Translations under genes and position numbers: made by a program
Shown here: piece after piece, positions 11,411 to 22,892 of the stretch
Position numbering within the stretch: the first letter of the stretch is position 1
Layout: the number at the start of each line of letters is the position of its first letter
Assembly (NCBI GenBank): GCA_034231615.1
Contig: CM067314.1
Span: 10,329,740-10,393,739 of the forward strand
Length of the DNA: 64,000 bases
Source of the DNA: Meghimatium bilineatum
Taxonomy: Eukaryota; Mollusca; Gastropoda; Stylommatophora; Philomycidae
Reading direction: 5' to 3'
The notes under the pieces: generated by a model
What the model was told of the DNA's origin: nothing
Seen by the model: the letters and a program-made list of their open reading frames with translations, nothing else
Databases searched by the model: none

Positions 11411-12160
11411 GAAAGATTTACTTTAGCACATTGATGTTCTTTGACAAATATAATAAACTGTAAAGTTATTTTCAGAAATCTCATGGATTTGGAAAATAAA
11501 AATTTGTGACACATAAATTTTAATATTTTATGTGTGGAGAATGCCCTTGTCCTCTTTCACGTTTTTTCCCCAAGTCAAATGCGAGGTTGTCTGTGTAGTA
11601 AACGAAACGCATCTAGATTTACAGACATACATAATGCTGTCAATGGTGGGCAGGCAGATATGCAATCCCCGCCATCAGTGCTGGCATACTAATTATGCCA
11701 CATTAACATAATTTCTACATCCATTATAGTTAACTTGGCTATGTGAACGTTTATAATACTTACTTGTCTTTTTCTGTTGTGTATATTAAATTGTGTCTTG
11801 ATAGATGCCTTTCGGTTGAAACGTCGATTTGCTTGTGTTATTATGTGTGTCTTCAGTTATCAGCAAAGCTGTATTACCCTGTTCCTGGATGTAACACATT
11901 TACAAACTCTTGGCTCTTCTAGGGAATTTTCGTGCCCTACAGAGAAATTTTTCCGCCAAAATGCCGACTAGATCGAATGTGTTCTCATTACGGTGCTCGA
12001 CTAACGGTTGTTCCTTCCTGAAAGCAAAGGAAACTTTCGAGAATATTGTGCTTGAAATTTCCATTGATTAATTGTTTCTCTAGGATTGTGGTGTTGTGGT
12101 GTAACATTAGTCTAATATTCATAGAAAATTGACGGTGAGCAGTAGTAAGGCATTCATTCA
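11410..12160. other. Unassigned stretch upstream of a LINE
   Basis: No coding or repeat signal that I can support, except a hammerhead-like core at 11797-11826 described in the findings. The 3' part may be the 5' untranslated region of the LINE at 12166. Confidence 0.4.
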
Positions 12161-14112
12161 ACATCATGGATAACAATGTAAACAGAAAGGTCAAACACAT
12201 TAAATTGGGAACATGGAACGTTAAAAGTTTAAAACACGGGAAACAACACGTAGTAATAGAAGAGATAAAAAGAACACATTTAGACACACTGGGCATAGCG
12301 GAGCATAGATGGGCACAGAAAGGACATTTCACATTAACAAATGGAGAATTGTGTATTTTTTCTTGATCAGAAAATGGTGGGCTTAGCGGTGTCGGATTTA
12401 CCTTTCCAAAAGATCAAATCTTCTGTACTGGGATATTACCCCATAAATGCGCGTATAATCACCATCAGAATAAAGGATGAAACAAGAAACATCTCTATTA
12501 CACAGATTTATGCCCCAACATCAGCGGCAGACGATCAACTACAATTCGCGCTTGACAAATAAACAGACACGACATGAAAATAGTATTAGGCGACTTCAAT
12601 GCAAAAGTAGGTCAGGTCAGAGATCAACATGACTGAACAATGTACACACGGCTTAGGCAGCAGGAATAATAACGGTGAAAGTTTGCTAGCCTTGTGTGCA
12701 GGAATCGCCTAGCTGTAATGAATACATTTTTCAAACAACACATTATAAGACTATACACCTGGACGTCGCCGGACGGAAAGACCAAAAACCAAATTGATTA
12801 CATATTAATAGATCAAAGATGGAAAACAAACATTCTTCAATGCAAGACACTACCAGGCGCAGACTGCGACACTGATCATGAGTTACTCATCGCAAAGTTC
12901 AAGGTAAAGATAAAAAAGACAACAAAAATTTCAATGTTACCAGATACGATATGACGTCAATACCGAAAGAATACAACATCGAAATTAAAAACAAATTCGA
13001 AATACTACTTGAAATACAAGAAGAATACACCCCAAATTAACTTCAAAACAAAAAAAGCGACATTTTCATTAACTGTGCAAATAACATGCTACACAATAAG
13101 ATCAGGAAGAAGAAAGAGTATATATCAGAAGAAACTATGAGCATTATCCAAGAAAGAAGACACATCAAAAATATTGTTAAAATAGAACAAATTATAGAAT
13201 CATGTCAAGTTATATACAAAGAAGAATTAGGCAAAACAAGCAAATCTACATAAACAAAATATGCCTGGAAATAGAAGGACAGAAAAGACAAGGTAACAGT
13301 AAAACGATGTTCGAAAATGTACGACACCTAAGAGACAGCAAACCTGAACCATCATTAAAAGTGCTGAAAGATAAACAAGGAAACATACTAACAGAAGGGA
13401 TACATATTTTACATAGATGGAAGGAATACTGCAGTGAGATGTATAATGACCCAAGAAAAACCAAAAACAGAACAATAAACGAATATGAAAAGGAGCCAGT
13501 ACCTACAAAGGAAGAAGTAAGATACGCAATAGAAAGTTTTAAGAAAGGAAAAGCCCCAGGCAATCATGGCTTAACAACAGAAATAATACACGCAGGCGGC
13601 GAGGCTGGAACCAAGATTTACCACAAACTCTGCTGCAAAATATGGGAAAGCGGATAATGGCCAGAGGAATGGAAAAATCATTATATATACCCCTCAAAAT
13701 AAAAGGCGACTTTCAGATTTGCTCTAACTACCGAACTACCCTTATAAGCAAAGCAAGTAAAATAATGTTAAACATCATAATGCAAAGAAGCAAACAGAAA
13801 TTAGAGATGGAGATAAACGAAACACAGGCCGGTTTCAGATCGGGCAGAGGAACAAGAGATCACATCCTTAACATGAGATTGATCTTAGAAAGGCGTAGGG
13901 AATTCTCAACTGACCTGCACATGTGTATCATAGATTACTCAAAAGCGTTCGACTGCGTCCAACACCAGAAACTATGGGAGATAATGAACAGCATGGGTTT
14001 CCCAAGACATATGATTCATCTAATAGAAGAACTTTACCAAAATCATAAGGATGCAGTGAAGTTAGAGGGTTTGAGGTACAGAGTGGAGTAAGGTAGGTGT
14101 GCACACTCTCGC

Positions 14113-14281
14113 CAGGGCCGGTCTTAGGCCATTGCAACCTATGCGGCCGCAGTGGTTGCCCGCACTTCATAGGCCCATAAATTCATATTATAATGTATTT
14201 TATTATCCTCTTCCTTACCCAGACTGGGCCCCCACGCAAACCGTTGCGCATTGGGCCCCTCATTAGTTAGGGCCGGCCCTG
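14113..14281. mobile_element. 169-bp hAT-type MITE
   Basis: Ends are CAGGGCCGG... and ...CCGGCCCTG, giving a terminal inverted repeat of 9 exact bases with further partial match. The flanks ACTCTCGC (14105-14112) and ACTCTCCC (14282-14289) form an 8-bp target duplication with one difference. Ends starting CAGGG and an 8-bp duplication are the hallmarks of the hAT superfamily. It interrupts the LINE exactly in the codons for the RQGC.LSPYLF motif and encodes nothing itself, so it was mobilised in trans. Confidence 0.88.
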
Positions 14282-15083
14282 ACTCTCCCCATACCTGTTC
14301 AACATTTACGCAGAAAGTATAATGAGGAATGTGAGAGACGACAAACACAACGCTGACTACCACGCATTAAACATCGGTGGATTCGAAATCCCTGAACTAC
14401 GCTCCTCAGACGACACAGTGCTTCTTTCAAATGATATAAAGGGATTGGAACAGCTAATCAAGAACACAAAGAAATATAGCGAGGCACAAAACCTGTATTT
14501 AAACACGCAAAAGACAACAATCATGTCAACAGATATAACAACACAACAACCAAAAATCAGAATAGAAAATACCGAGATAGAATGTGTGGATAAATTTGAA
14601 TATTTAGGAGCAAACATCAACGGTGCAGGAGACTGCATGGCAGAAATAAGGAAGAGATAGGCAATGGTATATTGTAAAATAACATGGTTGAAGAATGTAT
14701 GGAAAAACAACAAAATAGAAACGAAAATGATAATGGTACAAACTTTTATTTTTCCGGTTGCAACATACGACTGTGAAACATGGACCCTAAGTAAAACAGC
14801 GACAAAGAAGATCAACGCCTTCGAGCTGAAATGCTACAAAAAGATACTTAGAATACCATGGAAGGAAAAAATCATAAACTCAGATATTATAAACACATTG
14901 AAGATTCCAGAGTGTTGGCTACTAAACACAATAACACAAAGATAACTACGCCTGTTTGGTCATATAAATAGACACAACTGTTTAGAAAGACACATAATGA
15001 AGGGAAGAGTACCATGTAGAGGAGAAAGGGCAGACCAAGAAGACGATGGACTGACTACATTAAACATGAATACATCGCTAGAA

Positions 15084-16119
15084 CAATGACTGCCCAACTA
15101 TTTTGACTGCCCAACAGCTGAGCATAGATTACAGTATTGCCGTGCACGGGCGTACCTTCAAATACATGCAGATAAGGAACACCCGTTGCATTCCGAAATA
15201 CAGAAAGTTAAAGGCAGCAGACTCAAGAGAGGAAGGTCGTGGATGGGACGTGCTGAGGATGTAATACAAAGTGCCAGATTACAGGATGTGGCAGCAGGTG
15301 CGGAATGGATATGTCTACCCACAGATTTCGAAACTTGTTTGAGAGTAGTAATATCACTTAGCAGGGAATGCAGAGAATGGTGTGCCACAGCTGTGGAGAA
15401 AGAAGTGCAGGCTTTAATCAGTAAGAATACCAAAGAGGGGGATGTGATTATATACACTGATGGATCTGTAATTAGGCATGTTCGCAGTGCTTGGGCCTTT
15501 ACAGCTCAGTGCACAGGTAAAACGATCAAGGAGGAAAGTGGTGCCTTTGCGGTCACTACGAGTAGTATGACCATGGAGACTATGGCGGTGACCAAGGCAT
15601 TTGAGTTGCTACGCACACAGAAAGTAACGCAGTTCTGCATCTTGAGTGACTCTATGAGTATGATTAAGAAGGTACAAGTGGGTCTCGTTCGCGAACAGTG
15701 GATTGAGGCCTTGAGAAATGTGAGGTTGAAAGCGGTTACATTTATTTTCGTGCCGGGACATGGGGGCGTTCGAGGCAATGAAAGAGCGGATCAACTGGCA
15801 TCGTGTGCGATTGTGGCAAAGGGCGATGGGGCAATGGATCGCGCTGACGTTTTGAACTCCTTAAGAAATATAACACGCGAGAGTGAGACTAATGTGGATG
15901 ATGATTCCTTTTCAATGGCTAGGATTAAAGATCAGGGATTGAAATGCGGTGTTGCTAGAGGTGAACATTTTGGAGGGCGCAGAATAATGATGGTCAACCA
16001 GCATAGGACCGGTACTGTCAGCAGAAGTGTGATGGTGGATACACTCAAGGAGAGATCGGAGCAACTATGGATGTATCCAGTTTGCAGTGATGATGATCCG
16101 ACGACTAACTAACTAACTA
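15084..16119 (+). mobile_element. 5'-truncated LINE with intact RNase H frame
   Basis: Open frame 15186-16112 (308 codons, continuing open upstream) with RNase H motifs: IIYTDGSVI (first Asp), a central TTSSMTMETMAVTKA stretch (catalytic Glu), FCILSDSMSMI (third Asp), and FVPGHGGVRGNERADQLA (His and last Asp). A C-terminal Cys/His-poor end QLWMYPVCSDDD then precedes a (CTAA)n tail. The 12-bp duplication ACATCGCTAGAA at 15072-15083 and 16120-16131 defines the insertion precisely. The intact frame implies a recent insertion, but the reverse transcriptase is missing through 5' truncation. Related copies lie at 36030, 40560, 45409 and 54960. Confidence 0.9.
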
Positions 16120-16599
16120 ACATCGCTAGAAAATGCAAGCCACATCGCCCATCACAGAGAAGGGTTCAGAGAGTTCATTGGGAAGACAACGTTCGGGAAG
16201 GAATACGTGACATGACACAGAGATTTCACAACTCCCCACCTCGCACCAGTTAATTGATGATCAGTAGTAGAGGGTATACATGTATTATATCTCTTTAGAA
16301 ACATTCGAGGAAGGTGCGTTGGTTAGATTATCCTCAGTATGCGAAATACCACCCTTTAAATGTTTTTGTTTAAAATTATTGAATTGTTCAAATTGTATTC
16401 TGATTTCCCTGCTTATGCCGCCTCCGTCCAATGCAGTCTGATGCGGCTGCCTCTATGTATCATAGCAGGGTATGTCTGTAAATCGAGGAACATGTACTCA
16501 ACACTATCCTAGGATTTGAACACTCTTGAGAAAAGTAATAGGTAATAAAGCAGCAAAATTGAAATAAGAAGGTGAAGATTCACAATACAGATTAATATT

Positions 16600-17022
16600 G
16601 AAAAGACCGAAATAATGGCAACAGCAAAAAAGAACGAAATTTGACTATCCCCATCAATGATAAACATCTTAAACAGGTAAATAAGGTCACTTACTTCATC
16701 CACTCTTTTTCCTTTTGCGCTGAAGTTAGCGTATAGGGCAGAGATCAGATCTCTCCAATTCTGTCTGTTCAAAGCTATTATGTGCAGTTCTTTAATAGTG
16801 TGTATATTGATTGTTTTACTTTCTCTAAGTATTGTTCTTCTGAGTATTTCTTCTGGTCTACCTCAGACTCTTGTGCCTGTAGGTATTCATTCAAGAGATT
16901 GGTGGTGTATTCTGTCAGCGCGTAGGACATGTCCAATGTAGGACCAATGGCGTTTTATGATAACATATGTGATGGAATTTTGATGTATCTCTTCTCTGAT
17001 TTTTACATTCGATTTGAATTCA
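16600..17022 (-). mobile_element. LINE C-terminus, antisense
   Basis: The minus strand reads KIREEIHQNSIT, RHWSYIGHVLRAD, WIPTGTRVRGRPEEILRRTI and LNRQNWRDLISALYA. This is the classic C-terminal arrangement (WxGHxLR, GKRxRGRPxxTWRR, DRxxWRxLV) of a LINE different from the RTE-like copies. It is cut at its upstream end by the 25-bp array. Confidence 0.82.
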
Positions 17023-17353
17023 CTCCAATATGTGTTAGTTGAATTCACTCCAATGTGTGTTAGTTGAATTCACTCCAATATGTGTTAGTTGAATTCACTC
17101 CAATATGTGTTAGTTGAATTCACTCCAATATGTGTTAGTTGAATTCACTCCAATATGTGTTAGTTGAATTCACCCCAATATGTGTTAGTTGAATTCACTC
17201 CAATATGTGTTAGTTGAATTCACCCCAATATGTGTTAGCTGAATTCACTCCAATATGTGTCAGTTAAATTAACTCCAATATGTGTTAGTTGAATTCAAAT
17301 CGAATGATAAAATCAGAGAAGAGACGAATCAAAACTTTATCACAGATGTTATC
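16959..17353. repeat. 64-bp inverted repeat enclosing a minisatellite
   Basis: Left arm 16959-17022 and right arm about 17289-17353 are reverse complements at roughly 85 percent by eye; for example GAATTCAAATCGAATG and AATCAGAGAAGAGA occur in both. The left arm belongs to the antisense LINE; the right arm is its inverted copy. The 25-bp array fills the space between them. Confidence 0.85.
17023..17288. repeat. 25-bp minisatellite, about 10-11 copies
   Basis: Unit CACTCCAATATGTGTTAGTT followed by GAATT. On the minus strand the unit encodes TNTYWSEF, continuous with the LINE C-terminus beside it. Confidence 0.93.
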
Positions 17354-17504
17354 AGAGATCGTTGTTGGTCACTTACTTAGAAAACATTATATCGAGTGAA
17401 GCGAAAAACAGTAAAGCGACACAAGATAGATGCAATAACACATACCAGATGCTAGGACAATGACACGTCCTGTTATTTCCACTCGCTTCCAATTGCCAAA
17501 AAAG

Positions 17505-17757
17505 ATAGATTAGACAGACAGACAGACAGGCAGGCAGGCAGGCAGACAGACAGACATACAGACAGATAGATAGATCGACGGATGGACTGACTGACTGACG
17601 GACGGACTGACTGACGGTCGGACTGACTGAAGGACGGACGGTCGGACTTACTGACGGACGGACGGACTAACAGACTGACTGTTTGACGGACTGACGAACT
17701 GGCGAACAGACTGACTGATGGACGGACGGACTAACAGACGGACTGACAGATAGATAG
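17505..17757. repeat. Degenerate tetranucleotide tract (GACA/GACG/GACT)
   Basis: Imperfect four-base periodicity over about 250 bases, going from GACA and GGCA to GACG/GACT types. Confidence 0.9.
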
Positions 17758-18013
17758 ATGTTCGTTATATAACATATTAAATTAGACATACTTACAATAA
17801 AATAACATAATTTAGAAACAGTGTTTATAAATCTGACTAATATAGATGTATTAGTTAAGATAAAAAGAAAGTGGCTGTCTCTTGAACAAATCGCATAAAT
17901 GTAAGAAAGCTTACTTTGACTATGAACAGTCTCTGATATGTTTCATTATTATAACATCTATATAAATTACACTGGTCTCAATTTTAAAATTTTGCTACAA
18001 GTCTCTTCATATG

Positions 18014-18370
18014 TGTTATATTATCTCAATCCTCTGTTATATTATCTCAATCATGTGTTATATTATCTCAATCATGTGTTATATTATCTGAAACGTCAGT
18101 TATATTCTCTCAAACGTCTGTTATATTATCTCAAACCTCTGTTATATTATATCAAACCTCCGTTATATTATCTCACACGTCTGTTATATTATCTCTAACG
18201 TCTGTTATATTATCTCAAACGTCTGTTATATAATCTCAAACGTCCGTTATATAATCTCAAACCTCCGTTATATAATCTCAAACCTCCGTTATATTATCTC
18301 AAACCTCCGTTATATTATCTCAAACTTCTGTTATATTATCTCACACGTCTGTAATATTATCTGAAACGTC
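18014..18370. repeat. 21-bp minisatellite, about 17 copies
   Basis: Unit CTGTTATATTATCTCAAACGT and variants. It produces a false Leu/Tyr-rich 7-residue protein repeat. Confidence 0.93.
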
Positions 18371-18889
18371 CATTATTCTTTCATTTTCTTTATCATCCAA
18401 GAAACTCGTACAATTTCACCAACAAAGAAGTTCACTACGAGATAACTACTTTTAGTCTTTTCATAGATTCAAGCTGTGGCCATCTGACGCCGGCTCATTG
18501 CTGTTTGCTCACACCAAATTGATGTATACACACTGTTAGTTTCCTCTGTGACATCTAAATGAGACCATTGTGGGTATTCAATAACTTGTATGAGCAAAAT
18601 AGGTTATAGATATTAGCTATAAAATATTAGTTATAAAACAACCGGCACGCGGGAAGAATGTGGCCCACTAAGCTATGTTTTTGTTCTGACCCAAAGCAGA
18701 TCTAATGTTTCTATATGCACGTATCTCAGAGTTCAGAAAGTACATTCTCAGAAACATCGGAGTAAAAACAAAAACAAAATTAATAAGTGTTTATGTCCTC
18801 AAAACAAAAGTTCAATCTATATTGTTTCAGGGACTTCACAGAACAATGTGTAGTAAAATAATATTATAGATTAGAGTTGTGTTTTCTTT

Positions 18890-19138
18890 GTGACTACATG
18901 AAACATTGTGACTACATGAAACATTGTGACTACATGAAACATTGTGACTACATGAAACATTGTGACTACATGAAACATTGTGACTACATGAAACATTGTG
19001 ACTACATGAAACATTGTGACTACATGAAACATTGTGACTACATGAAACATTGTGACTACATGAAACATTGTGACTACATGAAACATTGTGACTACATGAA
19101 ACATTGTGACTGCAAGAAACATTGTGACTGCAAGAAAC
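18890..19138. repeat. 18-bp minisatellite, about 14 copies
   Basis: Unit GTGACTACATGAAACATT, nearly identical throughout except the last two copies, so recently expanded. Open on both strands because 18 is a multiple of three. Confidence 0.96.
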
Positions 19139-19144
19139 TTTTTT

Positions 19145-19345
19145 CTTCTAGATGGGAACAATCACAGCTTTATTCCACTCCTTTGGTGTACTTTGTATCT
19201 TCTATATCATATTGATCAGTCTGTGTATCTATTTTATAACTATCCCTGTTAACAATCTTATTAGTTCTATAGGTATGCCGTCTATTCCTGGTGATTTGTT
19301 ATTTGGGGCATGTTTAACTGCGTCTTCGATTTCGGATCTCAGGAT
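19145..19345 (-). mobile_element. LINE reverse transcriptase N-terminal part, antisense
   Basis: The minus strand gives NNKSPGIDGIPIELIR and PKEWNKAVIVPI, the well-known start of LINE reverse transcriptase. Only these blocks remain. Confidence 0.8.
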
Positions 19346-19389
19346 GTATGGTTATGCAAAAATCATTTACAATACAAAATATATGATAA

Positions 19390-20150
19390 AGTAAAACAAT
19401 TATGGTGAAGAAGTCCAAATATGACAAATGGACAAACAAAAACATTTCCTAATTCCTTTCTAAGGAAACTGGTTAAAAAGGCTTGGGCACTGACTAACAA
19501 TTTGTCTGGTAAAACAAGAATAACAAATGATATTCCTGTAATGGATGGAAGCAGAATAATCGAAACAGACAAGAAAAAAGCAGAACTCTTTGACTGCTTT
19601 TTGCCAGTATAAAATGGTAGGGAAGCTGCCCGATGCTGGCAAGAAGCTTCTGTACCTACTGAAGAAAAAATAAAAGATCCAAATTGCTAGATCATCGTAT
19701 TTGAAGATGACTAGTTTCTTCAGCCCTGCTTGTAATTCCTACATATTGAAGTCATATTGAAGCCTAAAAGGTAGCATGGACAAAATAAAATCTGTAACGA
19801 CATGTTCACATACATGTGGACATTAGCGAAATAAGTAGTTCTTAAATTATTGATTAACGTACGACTTTACTGGTTCCTCGAGAGCTCAAACATCCTCTGT
19901 CGTGAACAGGCTGGGTTCAGAGAAGGTAGTTACACAGCAGAGCAACTATTTAGGTTAGCACAAACAATACTTTATGGATACCAGGACAATAAACTTACTA
20001 TAGCCATCATTGACTTATAACAGGCCAACTATCAAGTGTGGAGAACGGGTATCTTGATTAAGATGCTAGGAGATGGAAATTAGAGGAAAGCTATGAAACT
20101 GGATAAAATATTTCCTCATTCACCGAACAAGCCAGACAAAGATAGGGCAT
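19390..20150 (+). mobile_element. LINE reverse transcriptase fragment
   Basis: Blocks TRITNDIPVMDGSRII (linker before the polymerase), EQAGFREGSYTAEQLFRLAQ, KLTIAIIDL and VWRTGILIKMLGDG match a reverse transcriptase of the Jockey-like type. The Asp-Lys-Val region is damaged (a stop follows IIDL), and the rest is missing. Confidence 0.78.
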
Positions 20151-20431
20151 AAATGATGCAATCTCCACCACGTGACAGCCTGAAAAATAATATAGCCAAA
20201 CTTGAATTGAAGTAAACCTCCAACACGTGACAGAGCGAACAAAAGTGTTTATATGTTTAATGAAGTCAACCTTCATTACGTGGCGCAGTAAACACACGTA
20301 TCCAAATCGTACTTCTTCGGGATTCTGTCAACATCATTAGTATTATTATTATCGTCATAATCATCATTATATCATCATCATTATTGTTATCTTCCATAAA
20401 TAATCATTGAATACATGGTACATGTGCTACA

Positions 20432-20692
20432 ATGCCGCGTAGCGCAGTGGTTAACGCACTGGTTTCGCATATGAGTCGTCCTGGGTTCATTCCCCAGTTG
20501 AGGCGGAATGTTTCTCAGATTGCAACGGCTACTGGGTCGACTCAGCCTTAAATGGGTACCGGATTAATCCGGGAAGAAAAGACTGCGAGGGAGAGGAGAT
20601 GGCTACCGCCCTCATTTGCAGAGCCTCTGAAATGTGAGATCGGTAACATCTCACACACCTACGGCATTAATAAATGCTATGGGTTAATTTAC
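20432..20692 (+). mobile_element. Full-length tRNA-derived SINE, family 1
   Basis: The tRNA-like head has A box TAGCGCAGTGG and B box GGGTTCATTCCCC, so Pol III transcription is expected. The body carries GGGTCGACTCAGCC, a perfect 14-base palindrome CCGGATTAATCCGG at 20559-20572, the hairpin stem GTGAGAT/ATCTCAC at 20634-20654, and the 3' block CGGCATTAATAAATGCTATG. It is the best reference copy for the copies at 4122, 33780, 53148 and 60370. Confidence 0.88.
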
Positions 20693-20699
20693 TTACTTA

Positions 20700-21285
20700 C
20701 ATGTGCTATAATACACATATAATGCAAATAAAATATGCTTATAATACACATATAATACGCATATAATTGGCCTATAATACACGTGTAATACGCATATAAT
20801 ACGTCTCAAATACACTTTTCCGATCCATTATTGAGTCATGGAATAATTGGCTACAGATGAGCTCAAAATATGCACCAATCTCAACTATCAATTGCATTAA
20901 CTAAATACCTCTTATTTGAAATGGAGTGATTGAATCTATGTGTATCTTCACAACTGCTGCACATTGGAAAATTGTTTGAATTATTTGCAATTTACACATC
21001 AATTATAGACAAAAGCAAGAGATAGGACAATCAATATATGATATCGCAAGATATTTACTGAGGTTTATGAAAATGTTGTCAAAAAATAATAATAATGTAA
21101 CGATGAAAATGGCGAGAAAATATTCATTACGAAGACATTTGATATGTCTATTGAGACGGATAGCGTATAGTTTGATCTGTCAACCGTATAAAGGAACTTG
21201 ACATGAATACAAAAACGTTGGGCATGTAACAATTAATTTAATTTCTTATCTGTATACGTTTATTCGCGATGCTGATGATACAAGC
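20700..21285. other. AT-rich stretch before the VWA gene promoter
   Basis: Starts with degenerate ATAATACACATATAAT-type repeats to about 20810, then plain AT-rich sequence. It may include regulatory DNA for the gene starting near 21320, but no specific site is recognised. Confidence 0.4.
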
Positions 21286-21289
21286 TGTG

Positions 21290-21374
21290 TATATAAGGCA
21301 TTATCTTTGAGCTGTTGGATTACCCTAGGCAGTCTTCTTGACTTCAGTCAGACACCAAGTCTTACTGTGGAAAA
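21290..21374 (+). promoter_or_regulatory. Putative TATA box and untranslated first exon of the VWA gene
   Basis: TATATAAG at 21290-21297 is a strong TATA match; transcription would start about 30 bases on, near 21320. The following sequence ends at a consensus donor, GGAAAA then GTAAGT at 21375. There is no ATG frame worth translating in it, and the next usable exon (26659) has an acceptor just before its start codon, so that exon needs an untranslated exon upstream. Inference from sequence signals only; the exact start is uncertain. Confidence 0.45.
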
Positions 21375-21489
21375 GTAAGTATATCACGTTATGTTTCTAT
21401 ATATTAGTTGCTGATTCTTTCTTCATTATCTATCGACTTTGTCTCAGACGAAATTACTTTTAACCTCTTGTAGATGTTGCAGATACAGT

Positions 21490-22700
21490 TAAGCAGTGGC
21501 TGATGTGATCGTAAAGATCAAATTGTCATTATCATTGGCTATAGCTTCAATTCCTTGCTCGAAAGCTAGTCTAGTATTGACTTCTATCTATTCGCTAAAA
21601 CCTTTGTTGCCTTTCAGCGTCAGGGGTAGAAGGTTACTCTGGAGATGGCCCTCTTGTGTGCTGAGTATATTGTGGAATTTGTCGTCTCTTCGGTGGTTCA
21701 TCGTTTTCGTGGTCGGCCTTTACGTCTGCCTTCATTGTATCTGTGTAGCATAGCTTACTGTGATATGCTGTTTGATAATAGCCTACCGAAGAGTTTAAAC
21801 CATTTGATCTGTTGTCTTTTAATATATTTTCAAGATTTGAGTGATGCAGTTTCTTTTTCTAATGTCTTCATTGTTCACAATCTCAGCGATATTCCTAGGA
21901 TTCTGAGTAAACATGCCATTTCAGCTGTCGCAAATTTACTATTGTCTTGTGCTGTTGTTGTCCATGCTTTACATTCGCAGCACAGCATTGGCATAATAAT
22001 TGTTCTTAATAGTATTATTTTGGTGTTTAAATCTACATTTTTGTTTCTGAAGATTGGTGTCATTTGCAGTATAGCTTGGATTTGAAAATTATCGGATGTA
22101 CCTGAGGTCGCTCTTACTGTGCATTGCATATTGCGTATATGCTCAAAGTTATGTTTATCAGATGTTGGGGAACTCTATATGTCTGTAGTGTTATCCATAG
22201 TTGTACTCTAACCACTCTATGTAAATTTTTCTCTTGGTCCACGACAGCCAAATATAAGACGGTTTTATTCTGTCGCTCTTTCTGCAAGTTGTTTGAGGGC
22301 AAAGATTGCATCTGTACAGCATAATTTTTCCCAAGCCGAGTTTTGTGTTGTTGAGCTGTGGTTCTATATATGCGCGCATACTTCTCTCTAGTATCTTGCT
22401 AAAGATTATCCTATGTTGCGTAAGAAGAGTGATATGCCTCTATACGTAGTGCAGTCCCTAATACCGCCTTTTTGCTCTAGATGGGAACAATCACAGCTGT
22501 ATTCCACTCCTGTGGTGTCTGTGACGGTGTATTGGCTCGTCCAGAGTAAAATCTTGCTCGAAAGCATGTCTAGTATTGATCTATCCAGAGGAAAATATAA
22601 TTCGAAAAGTATCGATATTATGTATTGTATATACTGCACGAATACAATCTGAATCCTGTGGATGCGATCCAAGAAAATGATGAGAATAATACTTATCACA
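21490..22700 (-). mobile_element. Decayed LINE, antisense, in intron 1 of the VWA gene
   Basis: Reading right to left on the minus strand: a VEYSCDCSHLEQKGG block (usually WKxAVIVPIYKKGD), YRGISL, SKILERSMRAYIEPQL, LRTIIMPMLCCECKAWTTTAQ (usually PVLLYGCETWTLT), EMACLLRILGISLR and NEDIRKRN. The order is that of a complete reverse transcriptase with C-terminus. The open frame 21645-22085 on the plus strand is only its shadow. Confidence 0.78.
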
Positions 22701-22892
22701 ACAATTGTTGCTGAAGCTGTCGGAAAGAAGGTTGAATTGACTTTCCACTCTTGGGGGCTCCATCTGGATTTCTTGCTTGAGCTTGCACCAATGATTTTCT
22801 TTTTTCTCCAAACGAAACTGATGCATCAAACTTCAGAAAGATATATCCTAATATGTCATACTTATGACGTAGTATTACTTCTATAATGTAAA

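Larger units (their letters stand above)
12166..16265 (+). mobile_element. RTE-like LINE with endonuclease and reverse transcriptase, two nested insertions
   Basis: Nearly full-length copy. The endonuclease starts at ATG 12166 with KLGTWNVKSL and LGIAEHRWAQKGHFT (substrate-nicking AP endonuclease fold), then ITQIYAPTSA, the TWTSPDGKTKNQIDYILID block (12753-12815) and a D-TDHELL end. A linker is followed by the reverse transcriptase: KGKAPGNHGLTTEII (13540), ETQAGFRSGRGTRDHI, CIIDYSKAFDCV (13925) and VCTLSP, then LRSSDDTVLL (14398), where the usual YADD is SSDD. The C-terminal part has DKFEYLGANI, AFELKCYKKILRIPWK and FGHINRH. The endonuclease type is the one found in RTE/BovB elements. Frameshifts near 12350 and 13640 and several stops inactivate it. 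It is broken by a MITE at 14113-14281 and by another LINE at 15084-16119; without them it is about 2.9 kb. Confidence 0.9.

Noticed and set aside
12166..12954. Host gene similar to craniofacial development protein 2
   Set aside because: That label is often given to RTE-type endonucleases; here it is followed by reverse transcriptase in the same element.
15186..16112. 308-codon RNase H frame as a host gene
   Set aside because: Flanked by a 12-bp target duplication and ended by a CTAA tail; it is the 3' part of a retrotransposon.
18877..19215. Cys/His-rich repeat protein (CDYMKH) as a zinc-binding protein
   Set aside because: It is a near-identical 18-bp array open on both strands, with no start context and no constraint.
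20432..20505. Functional tRNA gene
   Set aside because: A and B boxes are present but the sequence continues into a repeated SINE body found in four other places.
21645..22085. 146-codon plus-strand open frame
   Set aside because: It is the complement of an antisense LINE C-terminus (ELVL..CECKAWTT region), so a shadow frame.
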